From Yonghaparkia sp. Root332 (GTDB lineage Bacteria > Actinomycetota > Actinomycetes > Actinomycetales > Microbacteriaceae): 64,000 nucleotides of DNA. Where the stretch lies: positions 1,237,651 through 1,301,650 of the forward strand of contig NZ_LMCX01000001.1 in NCBI RefSeq assembly GCF_001425665.1, read 5' to 3'. Position numbers and translations under genes: made by a program. Under the pieces are notes generated by a model that worked only from the letters and a program-made list of their open reading frames with translations, was not told where the DNA came from and made no database searches. Shown here piece by piece: positions 1-8,385 of this stretch; the stretch's first letter is position 1; every line of letters begins with the position of its first letter.

Positions 1-695
1 TCCAGCGCTCCCCGAGCGGCGCCGGCACCTGGACGGACATCTGCGTCGACTCCGCGAGCCCGTACGCCTGCTCGTGGACGACCACGGGCGTCGCGGACGG
101 CACGTACGACCTCCGTGCCGTCCTGGTGGATGGCGCCGGACGCACCACGACCTCCGCGATCGTCGCCGCTCGGCAGGTGGACAACACACCGCTGCGCGGC
201 TACGACGTCCAGGCCGTCAACGGCGGCACGACCCTCGGGCGTCTCGAGTCAGGAGACACCCTGACCCTCACCTACAACGACGCCGTGTCGCTCGGCACCA
301 TCACGAGCGGCTGGACGGGCTCGGCGCTCGCCGTCACGCTCCGCCTCCAGGATGGCAACCTGCTCGGTCTGGGCAACGCCGGCGACACGATCGACGTCCT
401 GCGCAGCGGTTCGGCCGTCGCCCTCGGCTCCGTCGCGGTCAGGAACGATGTGATCAAGTCGTCGAGGACGGTCAGCTTCGCCTCGACGATGACGGCCTCC
501 ACCGCGGTCGTCAACGGCCGCACCGTCACGGTCGTGAGCATCCGCCTGGGTGCCTCCAGCGGCGGCGGGCTGCGCACCACGAGCCTGACCGGTGCGATGA
601 TCTGGACCCCCTCGAGCTCCGTCACCGACGCCTTCGGCAACCGCGCCTCGACCGCCCCGACCACCGAGCTCGGCACGCTCGACCGGGACTTCTGA
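1..695 (+). CDS. C-terminal part of a secreted Ig-like-domain protein (5' truncated)
   Basis: The frame is open from base 3 to a TGA at 693-695, about 230 codons, with its start outside the window. The visible part opens with an Ig-like module (SGAGTWTDICVDS ... TTGVADGTYDLRAVLVDGAGRTTTS), followed by beta-rich Thr/Ser/Gly sequence with no hydrophobic anchor. This pattern is typical of large exported actinobacterial proteins built from Ig-like repeats. The ligand or enzymatic role is not visible. An internal GTG at 126 could be mistaken for the start, but the same frame continues upstream with fitting sequence. The stop overlaps the ATG of the next gene (TGATG). Confidence 0.7.
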   Translation, partial: QRSPSGAGTWTDICVDSASPYACSWTTTGVADGTYDLRAVLVDGAGRTTTSAIVAARQVDNTPLRGYDVQAVNGGTTLGRLESGDTLTLTYNDAVSLGTITSGWTGSALAVTLRLQDGNLLGLGNAGDTIDVLRSGSAVALGSVAVRNDVIKSSRTVSFASTMTASTAVVNGRTVTVVSIRLGASSGGGLRTTSLTGAMIWTPSSSVTDAFGNRASTAPTTELGTLDRDF

Positions 696-1087
696 TGCGG
701 TCGTCGACGGCCACTCGGCTCGTCCTCGCCACGGGCGCGGCCATGCAGGCAGCGGCTCACGCGGCGGCGGCGGGGCCGCTCGTCGCCTCCGGCCACGTCA
801 TCGGGAGCATCCTGGCCCTCTTCTGCCTCGTGGGCGTGTGGGCCGCACTGCGCCTCCTCCTCGTCGACTGCGTCGAGGGCCGGGCGATCGTCGTCACGCT
901 CGCCGTGCTCACGCTCATCGGCATCGGCCTGTCGACGACGATCGGGTACCCCGGGCAGGAGGCGGCGCCCCTCACCGCGGCGGGGATCGTCGGAGCGCTC
1001 TCGAGCGTCACCGCGTGCGCCGCGATGCTCGTCCCGCGCACGGCGCGAGCGCCCGGAGTGACGGAGCGGGCGACCTATCATCGATGA
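695..1087 (+). CDS. Small four-helix membrane protein, unknown function
   Basis: 130 residues with about four hydrophobic segments (near residues 5-30, 33-55, 62-82 and 95-115), so probably an integral membrane protein. The ATG at 695 overlaps the TGA of the upstream gene, which suggests translational coupling. A longer reading of this frame starting at 74 is rejected because it runs Arg-rich across the real upstream gene. No family was recognised. It ends one base before the response regulator ATG, so it could belong to the same transcription unit, although that regulator also has its own -10 box. Confidence 0.6.
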   Translation: MRSSTATRLVLATGAAMQAAAHAAAAGPLVASGHVIGSILALFCLVGVWAALRLLLVDCVEGRAIVVTLAVLTLIGIGLSTTIGYPGQEAAPLTAAGIVGALSSVTACAAMLVPRTARAPGVTERATYHR

Positions 1088-1088
1088 G

Positions 1089-1850
1089 ATGGCGCACACG
1101 ATTCTCGTCGTCGAGGACGACGACGGCATAGCCCTGCCTCTCACGCGCGCCCTCGGCCGCGAGGGCTACACCGTCGAGCGCAGCGCCACGGGCGGCGACG
1201 CCGTCGACCGCGTGGGCGTCGGCGACGTCGATCTCGTCGTGCTCGACCTCGGCCTGCCCGACATGGACGGCCTCGAGGTGTGCCGCTGGATCCGCGTGAA
1301 CGGCTTCGACGGCCCCGTGCTCATCCTCACGGCGCGCGGCGGGGAGCTCGACCGCGTGGTCGGCCTCGACGTCGGCGCCGACGACTACATGGCGAAGCCG
1401 TTCGGACTCGCCGAGCTCCTGGCGCGCGTGCGGGCTTTGCTGCGGCGCGCGGTGCGTCCGGCGACGGATGCTCCTGCCGCGACCCCGTCGGTCGCCTCCG
1501 ACGCAGCGCCGCCCGCCGACGCCGGGCCGGCCGCGCCGGTGCCGGCGCCCGCACTCCCGTCGACCGCCCTGCGCCTCGACTCGAGCGCCCGCCGCGCCTG
1601 GGTCGGCTCCGACGAGATCGTGCTCACCACGAAGGAGTTCGACGTCCTCGCCCTCCTCCTCGTCGACCGCGGAGCGGTCGTCACGCGCGAGGAGCTCATG
1701 GATCGCGTCTGGGACGAGAACTGGTTCGGCTCGACCAAGACCCTCGATGTCACGATCGGGCGCCTGCGCCAGAAGCTCAGCGCCGCCGGGTCGGGCTCGC
1801 GCGTGACGGCGATCCGCGGCGTCGGCTTCCGGATCGACGACGATGCGTGA
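1089..1850 (+). CDS. OmpR/PhoB-type response regulator
   Basis: 253 residues. The receiver domain (about 3-118) has the acidic pocket D10-D11, phosphoacceptor D53 in VVLDLGLPDMDG, T81 and K103 in ADDYMAKPF. A Pro/Ala-rich linker of about 35 residues (near 120-155) is unusually long. The C-terminal winged helix (about 160-250) contains LTTKEFDVLALLL and TLDVTIGRLRQKL. The sensor kinase gene overlaps its last 8 bases, so the pair forms one operon. A TATCAT box at 1076-1081, 7 nt before the ATG and with no Shine-Dalgarno, suggests a leaderless start. The stimulus is unknown. Confidence 0.92.
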   Translation: MAHTILVVEDDDGIALPLTRALGREGYTVERSATGGDAVDRVGVGDVDLVVLDLGLPDMDGLEVCRWIRVNGFDGPVLILTARGGELDRVVGLDVGADDYMAKPFGLAELLARVRALLRRAVRPATDAPAATPSVASDAAPPADAGPAAPVPAPALPSTALRLDSSARRAWVGSDEIVLTTKEFDVLALLLVDRGAVVTREELMDRVWDENWFGSTKTLDVTIGRLRQKLSAAGSGSRVTAIRGVGFRIDDDA

Positions 1851-3135
1851 ACGGCTCATCGCGGCCTTCGTCGGCCTGACGATCGCGGTGGTCGCCCTGT
1901 ACGGGATCCCGCGCGCCTACATCGTCGCCGAGCAGGTGCAGCAGAACGAGGAGCGCAAGATCGAGCGCTCGCTCGACCTGCTCGCCGTCCTGCTCGTCGA
2001 GCGCTCGAGCGACGCCGCCCCCATCACCGAGGACTTCCTGTCGCGACTCCTCAACGAGGCCGAGCGGATCGAGTACGTGGCCCCCGACGGCGCGAGCACG
2101 GTCGCGGCCGGCAGCGAGGTGTCGGACGGGTCGCACGACATCGTGCGGAGCATCCCCCTCGAGAACGGCGGGAGCGTCACGCTCTCGCGCGCGAGCGACC
2201 TCATCGAGCAGCGCATCGCGGACGCCGTCATGCCCGTCGTGCTCATCGGCATCGCCCTGGTCCTCGGCTCCGTGCTCCTCGGCTTCTGGCTCGCGCGACG
2301 GCTCGCCCGCCCGTTCCAGGAGCTCGCACGCGTGGCCGACGAGCTCGGGTCCGGGCGGTTCGACGTCGAGGTGCCCCACTACCGGGTTCCCGAGGCGGAG
2401 GAGATCGCCTTCGCCCTGCGATCGAGCACGGATGCCCTGCGCGAGCTCGTCCGCCGCGAGCACGAGTTCGCCGCCAACGCCTCGCACCAGCTCCGCACCC
2501 CGGTCACGGCGCTGCGGCTCGAGCTCGAGGACCTCGCGATGTGGCCGGAGACGCCGCCGGTCGTCGCCGACGAGCTCGGCCGCGCACTGCGCGAGCTCGA
2601 CCGGCTGTCGGAGACCGTCACCGAGCTGCTCGCGCTCGCGCGCGGTCAGCGGCTCGCCGCAGTCGCGGAGGTCGACCTCGGCGCGATCGTGCGCGAGGCG
2701 GAGGCGCGCTGGTCGCCCACCGCCTCGGGCGAGCGTCGACGCGTCACCGCGAGCACCCCCGACGCGCCGCTGCCCTCGCTCGTGCCGCCCGGCCCCGTCA
2801 CCCAGATCCTCGACGTCCTCATCGAGAACGCGCTGCGGCACGGGCGCGGCCCGATCGCCCTCTCGGCCGTCGACCGCGGGACGCACGTCGAGCTCGCCGT
2901 CGCCGACGACGGGCCCCGGCCGAGCGATCAGGGCATCTTCGCCCGCGCGACCCGCGGCGATTCCAGCACGGGGGAGGGCATCGGGCTCGCGGTCGCGCAA
3001 GAGCTCGCGACGGCCCTCGGCGGCCACCTGCTGCTCGCGGAGGGGCGGACGACGACCTTCACCCTGCTGCTCGCGAAGCCTTCAGACGCGGGCGTCGGGC
3101 TCGGCGCCTCGGGCGTGGAGCGCCCCGCACGGTGA
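1843..3135 (+). CDS. Sensor histidine kinase
   Basis: 430 residues. TM1 is near 5-26, followed by an extracytoplasmic sensor region of about 100 residues and TM2 near 129-151. A HAMP-like stretch follows, then the dimerisation domain with phosphoacceptor H215 in NASHQLRTP, and a HATPase domain with IENALRHGRGP (N box), VADDGP (G1) and GEGIGLAVAQELATALGG (G2). It overlaps the partner regulator gene by 8 bp. The domain order matches classical membrane kinases. The ligand cannot be read from the sequence. Confidence 0.92.
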   Translation: MRERLIAAFVGLTIAVVALYGIPRAYIVAEQVQQNEERKIERSLDLLAVLLVERSSDAAPITEDFLSRLLNEAERIEYVAPDGASTVAAGSEVSDGSHDIVRSIPLENGGSVTLSRASDLIEQRIADAVMPVVLIGIALVLGSVLLGFWLARRLARPFQELARVADELGSGRFDVEVPHYRVPEAEEIAFALRSSTDALRELVRREHEFAANASHQLRTPVTALRLELEDLAMWPETPPVVADELGRALRELDRLSETVTELLALARGQRLAAVAEVDLGAIVREAEARWSPTASGERRRVTASTPDAPLPSLVPPGPVTQILDVLIENALRHGRGPIALSAVDRGTHVELAVADDGPRPSDQGIFARATRGDSSTGEGIGLAVAQELATALGGHLLLAEGRTTTFTLLLAKPSDAGVGLGASGVERPAR

Positions 3136-3139
3136 CGTC

Positions 3140-3200
3140 GCGTGACGCGCGATGGCGGTTCATGACGGTGCGCGACGCCGCGTGACGGGCCCGCGTGACG
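3140..3200 (+). repeat. Three GCGTGACG octamers in the kinase-OsmC intergenic region
   Basis: GCGTGACG occurs at 3140-3147, 3180-3187 and 3193-3200, with a related CATGACGG near 3161. They lie between the sensor kinase stop and the TAGCGT -10 box of the OsmC gene. Direct repeats at such positions are typical of OmpR-family regulator sites, so autoregulation or control of osmC is possible, but this is inference. Confidence 0.35.
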
Positions 3201-3229
3201 CGGGGCGGGCATCCGCCTAGCGTGCCCGC

Positions 3230-3781
3230 ATGACGATTCTCACCGCACCCTCCGTCCCCCTCTCGACCGCCGACGACCGCGCGGCCCGACTCATCGACGC
3301 CGGCGCCACGTGGACCGACCGCATCGCCGCGTCGCCGGCCTCCGCGCAGCTCACCTACCGCGTCTCGGGCGAGGGCGAGGGGTCGGTCGCGACGCGCATC
3401 CGCGCCGGCAAGCACGAGTTCGTCGTCGACGAGCCGGGAGCCCTCGCGGGCGACGACGTCGCGGCGAGCCCCGTCGAGTACGCGCTCGGCGCGCTCATCT
3501 CGTGCCAGGTCGTGGTCTACCGCCTGTACGCGCAGGCGCTCGGCATCCGCGTCGACGAGATCGACATCGCGGCCGAGGGCGACCTGGATGCGCGGCGACT
3601 CTTCGGCATCGACGAGAGCGTGCGGGCCGGCTTCAGCGACATCCGGCTCGTCATCACGATCACCGGGCCCGAGACGCTCGAGCGCTACGACGAGCTGCGG
3701 GCCGCCGTCGACGCGCACTGCCCGGTGCTCGACCTCTTCGCGAACCCGACGCCCGTGAGCGCGGTCGTGCGCAAGGGCTGA
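3230..3781 (+). CDS. OsmC/Ohr-family protein
   Basis: 183 residues. OsmC-family proteins reduce organic hydroperoxides through a pair of reactive cysteines, and both expected positions are present: C92 in LISCQVVVY and C164 in AHCPVLDLF. The family core SPVEYALGALISC is clear. The first 40 residues are a less conserved extension. The start is the ATG preceded by TAGCGT at 3218-3223 (6-nt gap) with no Shine-Dalgarno. Whether it acts on peroxides or is one of the many OsmC-like proteins with other thiol chemistry cannot be told. Confidence 0.85.
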   Translation: MTILTAPSVPLSTADDRAARLIDAGATWTDRIAASPASAQLTYRVSGEGEGSVATRIRAGKHEFVVDEPGALAGDDVAASPVEYALGALISCQVVVYRLYAQALGIRVDEIDIAAEGDLDARRLFGIDESVRAGFSDIRLVITITGPETLERYDELRAAVDAHCPVLDLFANPTPVSAVVRKG

Positions 3782-3848
3782 CGGGCAGGATCGACCCCGT
3801 CTGTCAACGGGGTCACGGCGAGCGGATGCCCGGCCTAGCGTTCGGCGC

Positions 3849-4394
3849 ATGGATCAGTCACAGATCATCACCCTCGTCGTCATCCTCATCGTCGTCGCGG
3901 CCCTCGCGGTCGTCGTCGCCGTCGTCGTCTCGCGCAAGCGCAAGGAGCAGCACGCGGAGCAGGAGCGCCGTCGTGCCCAGGAGCTGCAGGCGCAGGCCGA
4001 GCGCGACCGCATCACCGCCGCAGACCGCGAGGCGCGCGCCGCGGAGGCCGAGGCGGAGGCACGCCGCGCCGAAGCCGACGCCGCGAAGGCCCGCCAGGCC
4101 GCCGAGGAGCACGCGAGCACGGCGCAGGAGGTCCGCGCGCGCGCCGACGAGCGCAGCCGCGAGGCGGCGACGATCGTCGGGAACGACGGTCACGCCGACG
4201 GCGCGCACGCGGATGCTCGTCACGAGGATGTTCGTCACGACGATGTTCGTCACGACGACGTCCGTCACGACGACGTCCGTCACGACGACGTCCGTCACGA
4301 CGAGGTCCGTCACGACGAGGTCCGTCACGACGAGGTCCGTCGGGATGGCGCCCAGCACGAGGGCATCCGCCTGGACGACGAGCCTCGCCGCTGA
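3849..4394 (+). CDS. Membrane-anchored coiled-coil protein with VRHDD pentapeptide repeats
   Basis: 181 residues. An N-terminal hydrophobic helix (about residues 6-27, very Val/Ile/Leu-rich) is followed by a Lys/Arg stop-transfer, an Ala/Glu/Arg-rich stretch (about 35-110) that looks like a continuous charged helix or coiled coil, and then eight copies of V-R-H-D-D/E. Histidine and aspartate alternate in the repeat, so metal binding is conceivable, but there is no direct evidence. A TAGCGT box at 3836-3841 sits 7 nt before the ATG. No enzyme domain was recognised. Confidence 0.7.
   Translation: MDQSQIITLVVILIVVAALAVVVAVVVSRKRKEQHAEQERRRAQELQAQAERDRITAADREARAAEAEAEARRAEADAAKARQAAEEHASTAQEVRARADERSREAATIVGNDGHADGAHADARHEDVRHDDVRHDDVRHDDVRHDDVRHDEVRHDEVRHDEVRRDGAQHEGIRLDDEPRR
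4218..4337 (+). repeat. In-frame 15-bp tandem repeat, eight units
   Basis: Eight near-identical 15-bp units (CGTCACGACGACGTC type) follow each other without spacers, with a ninth degenerate unit at 4338-4352. Unit length is a multiple of three, so changes in copy number would keep the frame and only change the number of RHDDV/RHDEV pentapeptides. Copies differ mainly at codon positions 4-5 of the unit (GAC/GAT/GAG). Confidence 0.9.
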
Positions 4395-4427
4395 GCCGAC
4401 GCTGAGTCGACGCTCTCGGCCGGTCGG

Positions 4428-5042
4428 CTAAGCGAGCGCGGCGGGGCGGCGCTCCGCCGCGGCCTCCGCGGCAGCCGCTCCGATCGCGCCGATCGTCGTG
4501 CCCGTGATGCGGGCGAGCTCATCGAGGTCGCCCGCGTCGTGGCGCTTCGCGGCGTGCACCATGATCGCCGCGCAGGCCTCGGCGTCGGCGAGCGCGTCGT
4601 GATGCGCGAAGTCCTCGAAGCCCGCGGCCATCGCCGCCACGGGGAGCCGGTACGAGTCGAGGTGGTAGGTGCGACGGGCGACGCGCAGGCTGCAGGCGTA
4701 CCGCAGGCTCGGCACCTCGAGTCCGCTCGCCTCGGTCGCGGCGCGCAGCACGCCCATATCGAACCCCGCGTTGTGGGCCACGAGGGCGTCGTCGTCGACG
4801 AACTCGAGCAGGGCATCCAGCTGGTCGGCCCACAGAACGGCGTCGACGATGTCAGCGGCGGTGATGCCGTGGATGCGCGTGTTCCACTCGAGCATGTGGT
4901 CGAAGCCGAGCGGCGGCCGGATGAGCCACCCCGTCTTGTCGACCACGCGGCCGTCGGCGACCTTCACGAGGCCCACCGAGCAGGCCGAGGCCGCGTGGTT
5001 GTTGGCGGTCTCGAAGTCGATGGCGGTGAAGTTCAGCGGCAC
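4428..5042 (-). CDS. DEDDh 3'-5' exonuclease (DnaQ-like)
   Basis: 204 residues with the exonuclease motifs in order: D9-F-E11-T (Exo I), HNAGFDMGVL (Exo II) and HHDALADAEACA (Exo III, DEDDh type). It is a stand-alone proofreading-type nuclease like those annotated as DNA polymerase III epsilon-like in actinobacteria, not the large polymerase subunit. After the catalytic domain only a short Ala-rich tail remains, so there is no BRCT or helicase fusion. The start is a GTG with GGAGGG just upstream. It is convergent with the repeat protein gene. Confidence 0.88.
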   Translation of the reverse strand: MPLNFTAIDFETANNHAASACSVGLVKVADGRVVDKTGWLIRPPLGFDHMLEWNTRIHGITAADIVDAVLWADQLDALLEFVDDDALVAHNAGFDMGVLRAATEASGLEVPSLRYACSLRVARRTYHLDSYRLPVAAMAAGFEDFAHHDALADAEACAAIMVHAAKRHDAGDLDELARITGTTIGAIGAAAAEAAAERRPAALA

Positions 5043-5148
5043 CCCTCCAGGGTCGCACGGGCCTCCGACGGCGCCGCACCGAACCGCCGCGCCGATGCGC
5101 CCACCATCCGTGTCATCGTTCGGCCCCGCACGGTTCTAGCCTGGTGAC

Positions 5149-6171
5149 GTGCACTCCCTCCGCCGGTTCGCGCCGCCCGTCCTCGCGCAGCTGTTCTGGG
5201 CGACGAACTTCATCTTCGGCGCCCGCCTCATCGACGAGTTCACGCCCGTCGAGCTGACGACCTACCGCTGGCTCGGCGCGCTGCCGCTCCTGCTCGTCAT
5301 CGCCTGGTGGCTCGAGCGCCCCGACTGGCGCGTCGCGTGGGCCGAGTGGAAGTGGCACCTGCTGCAAGCGATGCTCGGAATGGTCGGATACACCCTGCTG
5401 CTCTACGCGGCGCTCGGCACGAGCTCGTCGGTCAACGCCGCCGTCATCAGCGCCATGAGCCCGGCCACGATCACGATCGCCGCCGTCATCCTTCTCGGCG
5501 AGCGCGTCACCCGCATCGGCGTCGTCGGCATCGCGCTGTCGATCGTCGGCGTGCTCCTCGTCGTGCTCGCGGGGCAGGGGGATGCCTCGGCCGGCTTCTC
5601 CGTGTCGGTGGGCGACCTGCTGCTGGTCGGCTCCGTCCTCTCGTGGACGGCGTACGTCATCGTCTCGCGCCGCCTCACGACCCCGCCGATCACGGCGACG
5701 ACCGTGCAGGTCGCGCTGAGCGTCGTCGTGCTCCTGCCCCTGCTGCTCATCACCGGCGCGCCCGCGCAGCCGACCGACGCCGGCTGGTTCGGCCTCGCCT
5801 GGATCATCGTCTTCCCCAGCGCCCTCGCCTACCTGCTGTGGAACATCGCCGCCGCGACCCTCGGCCCCTCGAAGACGGGCGTCTTCCTCAACCTGCTGCC
5901 CGTGTTCACGACGATCATCGCGATTGCCCTCGGCGACGTCGTCACGATCTGGCAGATCGTCGGCGGGCTCGTCGTCCTCGTCGGCGTCTACCTCGCGACG
6001 CGTCCGCCGCGCGTGCCGGCTGACCCGCCGCTCTACGCCGACGGCGCCGGCGAGCCGGGGGCCGCGCACACCGCACCGATCGAGATCGTCGGGCACGGGC
6101 ATCCGTCGCCCCACGATGCTCACGCGGTGACCGACGCGGGGGATGCCCGGGGCCGGTACCGCGCGGAATAG
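5149..6171 (+). CDS. EamA/DMT-family transporter
   Basis: 340 residues with about ten hydrophobic helices arranged as two EamA repeats (roughly 10-145 and 155-290), followed by a hydrophilic His/Asp/Ala-rich cytoplasmic tail of about 45 residues. This family exports or imports small metabolites such as amino acids or nucleosides, and the substrate cannot be predicted. The GTG start is preceded by TAGCCT at 5137-5142 with a 6-nt gap, consistent with a leaderless mRNA. Confidence 0.85.
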   Translation: MHSLRRFAPPVLAQLFWATNFIFGARLIDEFTPVELTTYRWLGALPLLLVIAWWLERPDWRVAWAEWKWHLLQAMLGMVGYTLLLYAALGTSSSVNAAVISAMSPATITIAAVILLGERVTRIGVVGIALSIVGVLLVVLAGQGDASAGFSVSVGDLLLVGSVLSWTAYVIVSRRLTTPPITATTVQVALSVVVLLPLLLITGAPAQPTDAGWFGLAWIIVFPSALAYLLWNIAAATLGPSKTGVFLNLLPVFTTIIAIALGDVVTIWQIVGGLVVLVGVYLATRPPRVPADPPLYADGAGEPGAAHTAPIEIVGHGHPSPHDAHAVTDAGDARGRYRAE

Positions 6172-6193
6172 CGCCCGCGCTCCATGCGTTCGC

Positions 6194-7258
6194 ATGAGCA
6201 TGACGCGACTCGGCTTCCTCTCGTTCGGCAACTGGAGCAACGTCCCCGGCTCGCTCACGCGCACCGGCGGCGAGGCGATCCTGCAGGGCATCGAGCTCGC
6301 CGTCGCGGCCGAGGAGGCCGGCGTCGACGGCGCCTACTACCGCGTGCACCACTTCGCGAAGAACTACTCCTCGCCCTACCCGATGCTCGCAGCAGCCGCG
6401 GCGCGCACCTCGCGCATCGAGCTCGGCACGGGCGTCATCGACATGCGCTACGAGAACCCGCTCGCGATGGCCGAGAACGCCGCCGCGACCGACCTCATCA
6501 GCGGCGGGCGCCTGCACCTCGGCATCAGCCGGGGGTCGCCCGAGACGTCGATCGCCGGGTACCGCGGCTTCGGGCACGTCCCCGGTGAGGGCTCGGTCGG
6601 CGACGTGCGCGCCGACGAGACCGACGCCGACATGGCGCGTCGCCACACGGCCGTCTTCCGCGAGGCGCTCACCGGAGCCGGCATGGCTCCCGCGAACCCG
6701 CAGATGGTCGGGGTGGGCGGGCTGCTGCCGGTGACGCCGCAGTCGCCGGGCCTCGCCGACCGCATCTGGTGGGGAGCCGGCACCCGCGCGACCGCCGTCT
6801 GGGCGGCCGAGCAGGGCATGAACCTCATGAGCTCGACGCTGCTGACGGAGGACACGGGCGTGCCCTTCGATGAGCTGCAGGCCGAGCAGATCGCCCTGTT
6901 CCGGTCGACGTGGGCCGCCGCCGGGTGGGAGCGTGCGCCGCGGGTGTCCGTGAGCCGCAGCATCATCCCGCTCATCGACGATGAGACCGAGTACTACTTC
7001 GGGCTGCACGGGCAGGCCGAGCAGCGCGACCAGGTCGGCATCCTCGATGGGTCTCGCTCGCGGTTCGGGCGCCAGTACATCGGCACGCCCGATCGCCTCG
7101 CGAAAGAGCTCTCTCGCGACGCCGCGGTCCTCGCGGCCGACACGCTGCTCGTGACGGTGCCGAACCAGCTCGGGGTCGACGTCAACGCGCGCATCCTCGC
7201 GTCGCTCGCGCGCGACGTCATGCCGGCGGTGCGGGCGGCGGTGCCGTCGCTCGCGTAG
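6194..7258 (+). CDS. LLM-class flavin-dependent oxidoreductase (luciferase-like)
   Basis: 354 residues. The bacterial-luciferase TIM-barrel signature is present: an N-terminal LGFLSFGNW strand, EEAGVDGAYYRVHHFAKNYSSPYPMLAAAAARTSRIELGTGVIDMRYENP and GRLHLGISRGSP. These enzymes use F420H2 or FMNH2 for hydride transfer or monooxygenation, and substrate and cofactor are not deducible here. The start at 6194 (MSMTRLGF) is preferred over an upstream ATG at 6143 that would overlap the EamA gene and add a non-conserved 17-residue leader. A second in-frame ATG lies at 6200. Confidence 0.85.
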   Translation: MSMTRLGFLSFGNWSNVPGSLTRTGGEAILQGIELAVAAEEAGVDGAYYRVHHFAKNYSSPYPMLAAAAARTSRIELGTGVIDMRYENPLAMAENAAATDLISGGRLHLGISRGSPETSIAGYRGFGHVPGEGSVGDVRADETDADMARRHTAVFREALTGAGMAPANPQMVGVGGLLPVTPQSPGLADRIWWGAGTRATAVWAAEQGMNLMSSTLLTEDTGVPFDELQAEQIALFRSTWAAAGWERAPRVSVSRSIIPLIDDETEYYFGLHGQAEQRDQVGILDGSRSRFGRQYIGTPDRLAKELSRDAAVLAADTLLVTVPNQLGVDVNARILASLARDVMPAVRAAVPSLA

Positions 7259-7280
7259 TGCGATCTGGGATGCTGGCGAG

Positions 7281-7739
7281 GTGAGCCGCGCCGCATCCGA
7301 CGTCAGCATCCGTCCCTTCGACCCCGCGGATGAGCACGCGGTCATTGGGCTGTGGGACGAGGCCGGTTTGCTGCGCCCGTGGAACGACCCGCACGCCGAC
7401 ATCGCGCGCAAGCTCGCCGAGCAGCCCGAGCTCTTCTTCGTCGCCGCGCGGCCCGACGGAGAGATCGTCGGCGCCGTCATGGCCGGGTACGACGGCCACC
7501 GCGGCTGGCTCAACTACCTCGCGACGTCGACAGCTGCACGGGGGACGGGCGCCGGGCGCGCCCTCGTCGAACATGCCGAGGCGGAGCTGCTGCGCCGCGG
7601 ATGCCCGAAGATCAACCTGCAGATCCGAGCGGGCAATGACGCCGTCGCGGGCTTCTACCGGCACCTCGGCTACACGGTCGACGAGACGATCGACATGGGC
7701 AAGCGGCTGATCATCGACGAGCCGCCGGCGGCGACGTGA
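7281..7739 (+). CDS. ypeA: GNAT acetyltransferase YpeA
   Basis: 152 residues closely resembling the E. coli YpeA pattern: IRPFDPADEHAVIGLWDEAGLLRPWNDP, GAVMAGYDGHRGWLNYLA, RGTGAGRALVEHAEAELLRRGCPKINLQIR and NDAVAGFYRHLGY. The acetyl-CoA loop is ARGTGAGR. The acceptor substrate is unknown. It starts with a GTG, and its TGA overlaps the GTG of the phosphoesterase by 4 bp, so the two genes are coupled. Confidence 0.88.
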   Translation: MSRAASDVSIRPFDPADEHAVIGLWDEAGLLRPWNDPHADIARKLAEQPELFFVAARPDGEIVGAVMAGYDGHRGWLNYLATSTAARGTGAGRALVEHAEAELLRRGCPKINLQIRAGNDAVAGFYRHLGYTVDETIDMGKRLIIDEPPAAT

Positions 7740-8248
7740 AGCTCCTTCTGCTGAGCGATACGCATCTGCCCGTGCGAGCCAAGGCGCTGCAGGATCAGGT
7801 CTGGCGGCTCGTCGACGAGGCCGACCTCGTCATCCACGCCGGCGACTGGGTCGACCTCGCGACGCTCGACGCGCTGTCGGCGCGCGCCCGGAGGCTCGTC
7901 GGCGTCGCGGGCAACAACGACGGCCCCGAGCTGCGGGCGCGGCTCGGCGAGGTCGCGCGCGTCGAGGTCGAGGGCGTGCGCATCGCGGTGATCCACGAGA
8001 CCGGGGCGGCCGCGGGTCGCGAGGCACGGTGCGACGTCCGCTTCGGCCCGGCATCGGAGCTCGAAGCCGACGTGCTCGTCTTCGGCCACTCGCACATCCC
8101 GTGGGATTCGACGACGCCCGGCGGCGTGCGCCTGCTCAACCCGGGTTCGCCGACCGATCGGCGGCGGCAGCCCGTCGGCACGGTCATGACGCTCGAGGTC
8201 TCCGGCGGGGCCGTGCGCGGCGTCGAGCTGGTGCAGACGCCGCGCTAG
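7736..8248 (+). CDS. YfcE/MJ0936-type metallophosphoesterase
   Basis: 170 residues. Calcineurin-like phosphoesterase motifs appear in order: D-x-H in LSDTHLPV, GDW in VIHAGDWVD, GN(N/H)D in VAGNNDGPEL, HE in AVIHETG and GHSH in VFGHSHIPW, ending with NPGSPTDRRR as in the small YfcE family. Two metal ions and phosphodiester hydrolysis are expected, and the natural substrate is unknown. The GTG start overlaps the ypeA stop. Confidence 0.87.
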   Translation: MKLLLLSDTHLPVRAKALQDQVWRLVDEADLVIHAGDWVDLATLDALSARARRLVGVAGNNDGPELRARLGEVARVEVEGVRIAVIHETGAAAGREARCDVRFGPASELEADVLVFGHSHIPWDSTTPGGVRLLNPGSPTDRRRQPVGTVMTLEVSGGAVRGVELVQTPR

Positions 8249-8385
8249 CCGCGCCCGGCCGCGCCCCGCGGTTCGACGAAGAGCGGGTTTGATGACGAAG
8301 AGCTCCGGTGATCGCGCTCGTCGTCACCAAAGCCGCTCATGCTCGCGCCTGCAAGCCTGCGCTGGCTCGATCTAGTCAGCCCGCC

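Noticed and set aside
4218-4352. Possible CRISPR array
   Set aside because: The 15-bp repeats are contiguous, without spacers, and lie in frame inside a coding sequence.
8249-8385. Possible RNA gene in the gap after the phosphoesterase
   Set aside because: No tRNA-like arms or convincing hairpin were seen in the 137 bp, so nothing is called.
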